64,000 nucleotides of DNA from an uncultured Bacteroidaceae bacterium (GTDB lineage: Bacteria; Bacteroidota; Bacteroidia; Bacteroidales; Bacteroidaceae). The notes beneath the pieces were generated by a model. The model searched no databases, was not told where the DNA came from, and saw only the letters and a list, made by a program, of their open reading frames with translations. Positions within the stretch are counted from its first letter, which is position 1. Every line of letters begins with the position of its first letter. The stretch covers positions 1-64,000 of the forward strand of contig CAKQYA010000001.1 of NCBI GenBank assembly GCA_934293005.1, written 5' to 3'. The position numbers were made by a program, and so were the translations under genes. Positions 63,689-64,000 of the stretch are shown here, one piece after another.

Positions 63689-64000
63689 ATGGAAATCAGC
63701 AAAACATTTACAAACGAGAAAATCATAAAATATGAATGGATAGGAGTTCTCACTTTAGTCGGAATCCTTTTCTACCTTCTCAACAGATGGACACCACTAT
63801 GGCTTGATGACTTTATCTACATACAGATATTCGGAACAGATGGAAAAGAGCACATCGGCAATGTGTGCGATGTCATAAGAAGCCAATACCATCATTATTT
63901 CCTATGGAACGGCAGATTCATACCACATTTCATAGACCAGACATTCATAGGACTAATAGGCAAAGGCACATTCAACTATTTTAATGCAGTTGTCTTTATC
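63689..64000 (+). CDS. DUF6056-like membrane protein, 5' part (runs off the window)
   Basis: The first 104 codons of a polytopic membrane protein: one TM helix (about 16-32, EWIGVLTLVGILFYLL), then PLWLDDFIYIQIF, SQYHHYFLWNGRFIPHFIDQTFIGLIGKG. These are typical of the start of the DUF6056 family, glycosyltransferase-like polytopic proteins often found with GtrA/GtrB. It is probably the third, GtrC-like transferase of the cassette. The 3' end is outside the window. Confidence 0.7.
   Translation, partial: MEISKTFTNEKIIKYEWIGVLTLVGILFYLLNRWTPLWLDDFIYIQIFGTDGKEHIGNVCDVIRSQYHHYFLWNGRFIPHFIDQTFIGLIGKGTFNYFNAVVFI

Overview
The window looks like a chromosome segment of a Bacteroidales bacterium, most likely close to Prevotella. 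The evidence is: many promoters with the Bacteroidota -7 element TAnnTTTG; the RprX/RprY two-component pair; a second EF-G of the Bacteroides EF-G2 type; a PorT-like barrel of the type IX secretion system; large secreted proteins with short basic C-terminal tails; and long hairpin terminators. No rRNA operon, phage or CRISPR array is visible.

Layout. 1-7.6 kb: a lipoprotein, a tiny acidic lipoprotein, a HemW-like radical SAM protein, EF-G2 and rprX-rprY. 7.6-9.7 kb: a 58-residue membrane protein beside a decayed partial copy of itself, the rpsF-rpsR-rplI operon, and a rhamnulokinase stump that still has a promoter. 9.8-15.2 kb: pflB-pflA, then a polar amino acid ABC transporter whose substrate-binding domain is fused to the permease in apparently permuted order. 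15.5-21.4 kb: pectin side-chain and backbone enzymes (GH51 arabinofuranosidase, secreted pectate lyase). 21.5-28.7 kb, minus strand: UPF0210 and ACT proteins, then PASTA protein-rluD-ddl-acyltransferase-lipoprotein, and rpmH. 28.9-34.5 kb: efp, a short minus-strand transcription unit with tiny ORFs, and a large SNF2 helicase. 34.6-46.1 kb: three very large secreted proteins, one a rhamnogalacturonan lyase. 46.2-53.9 kb: fhs, a phosphopantetheinyl transferase, and an acyl-CoA synthetase-TPR-ferredoxin-2-oxoacid oxidoreductase operon. 54-61.8 kb: tRNA-Leu, proC, a membrane-bound AraC regulator, porT, a glycosyltransferase, radC, a SufT-like protein and an LpxH-like enzyme. 61.9-64 kb: a probable 6S RNA and a gtrA / broken gtrB / DUF6056 cassette cut by the window edge.

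Functional threads. (i) Plant pectin use: GH51, PL1 and PL11 are secreted, and the two lyases carry autotransporter-type beta-strand repeats and tails that fit type IX secretion, for which a PorT homologue is encoded here. (ii) Anaerobic C1/pyruvate chemistry: pyruvate formate-lyase makes formate, which formate-THF ligase can capture; the ferredoxin-linked 2-oxoacid oxidoreductase next to an acyl-CoA synthetase fits reversible interconversion of branched or aryl acids and 2-oxo acids. (iii) Envelope: ddl, PASTA protein, acyltransferase, LpxH-like enzyme and Gtr cassette.

Structure outside the genes. A MITE-like element with about 27-bp terminal inverted repeats occurs three times (about 179, 185 and 88 bp); one copy supplies the stop codon of a secreted-protein gene. 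A 22-bp palindromic tandem repeat occurs at two loci 39 kb apart. There is a possible attenuator in front of the AraC gene and a Shine-Dalgarno-masking inverted repeat between pflB and pflA. All calls come from reading the sequence; no database search was run.
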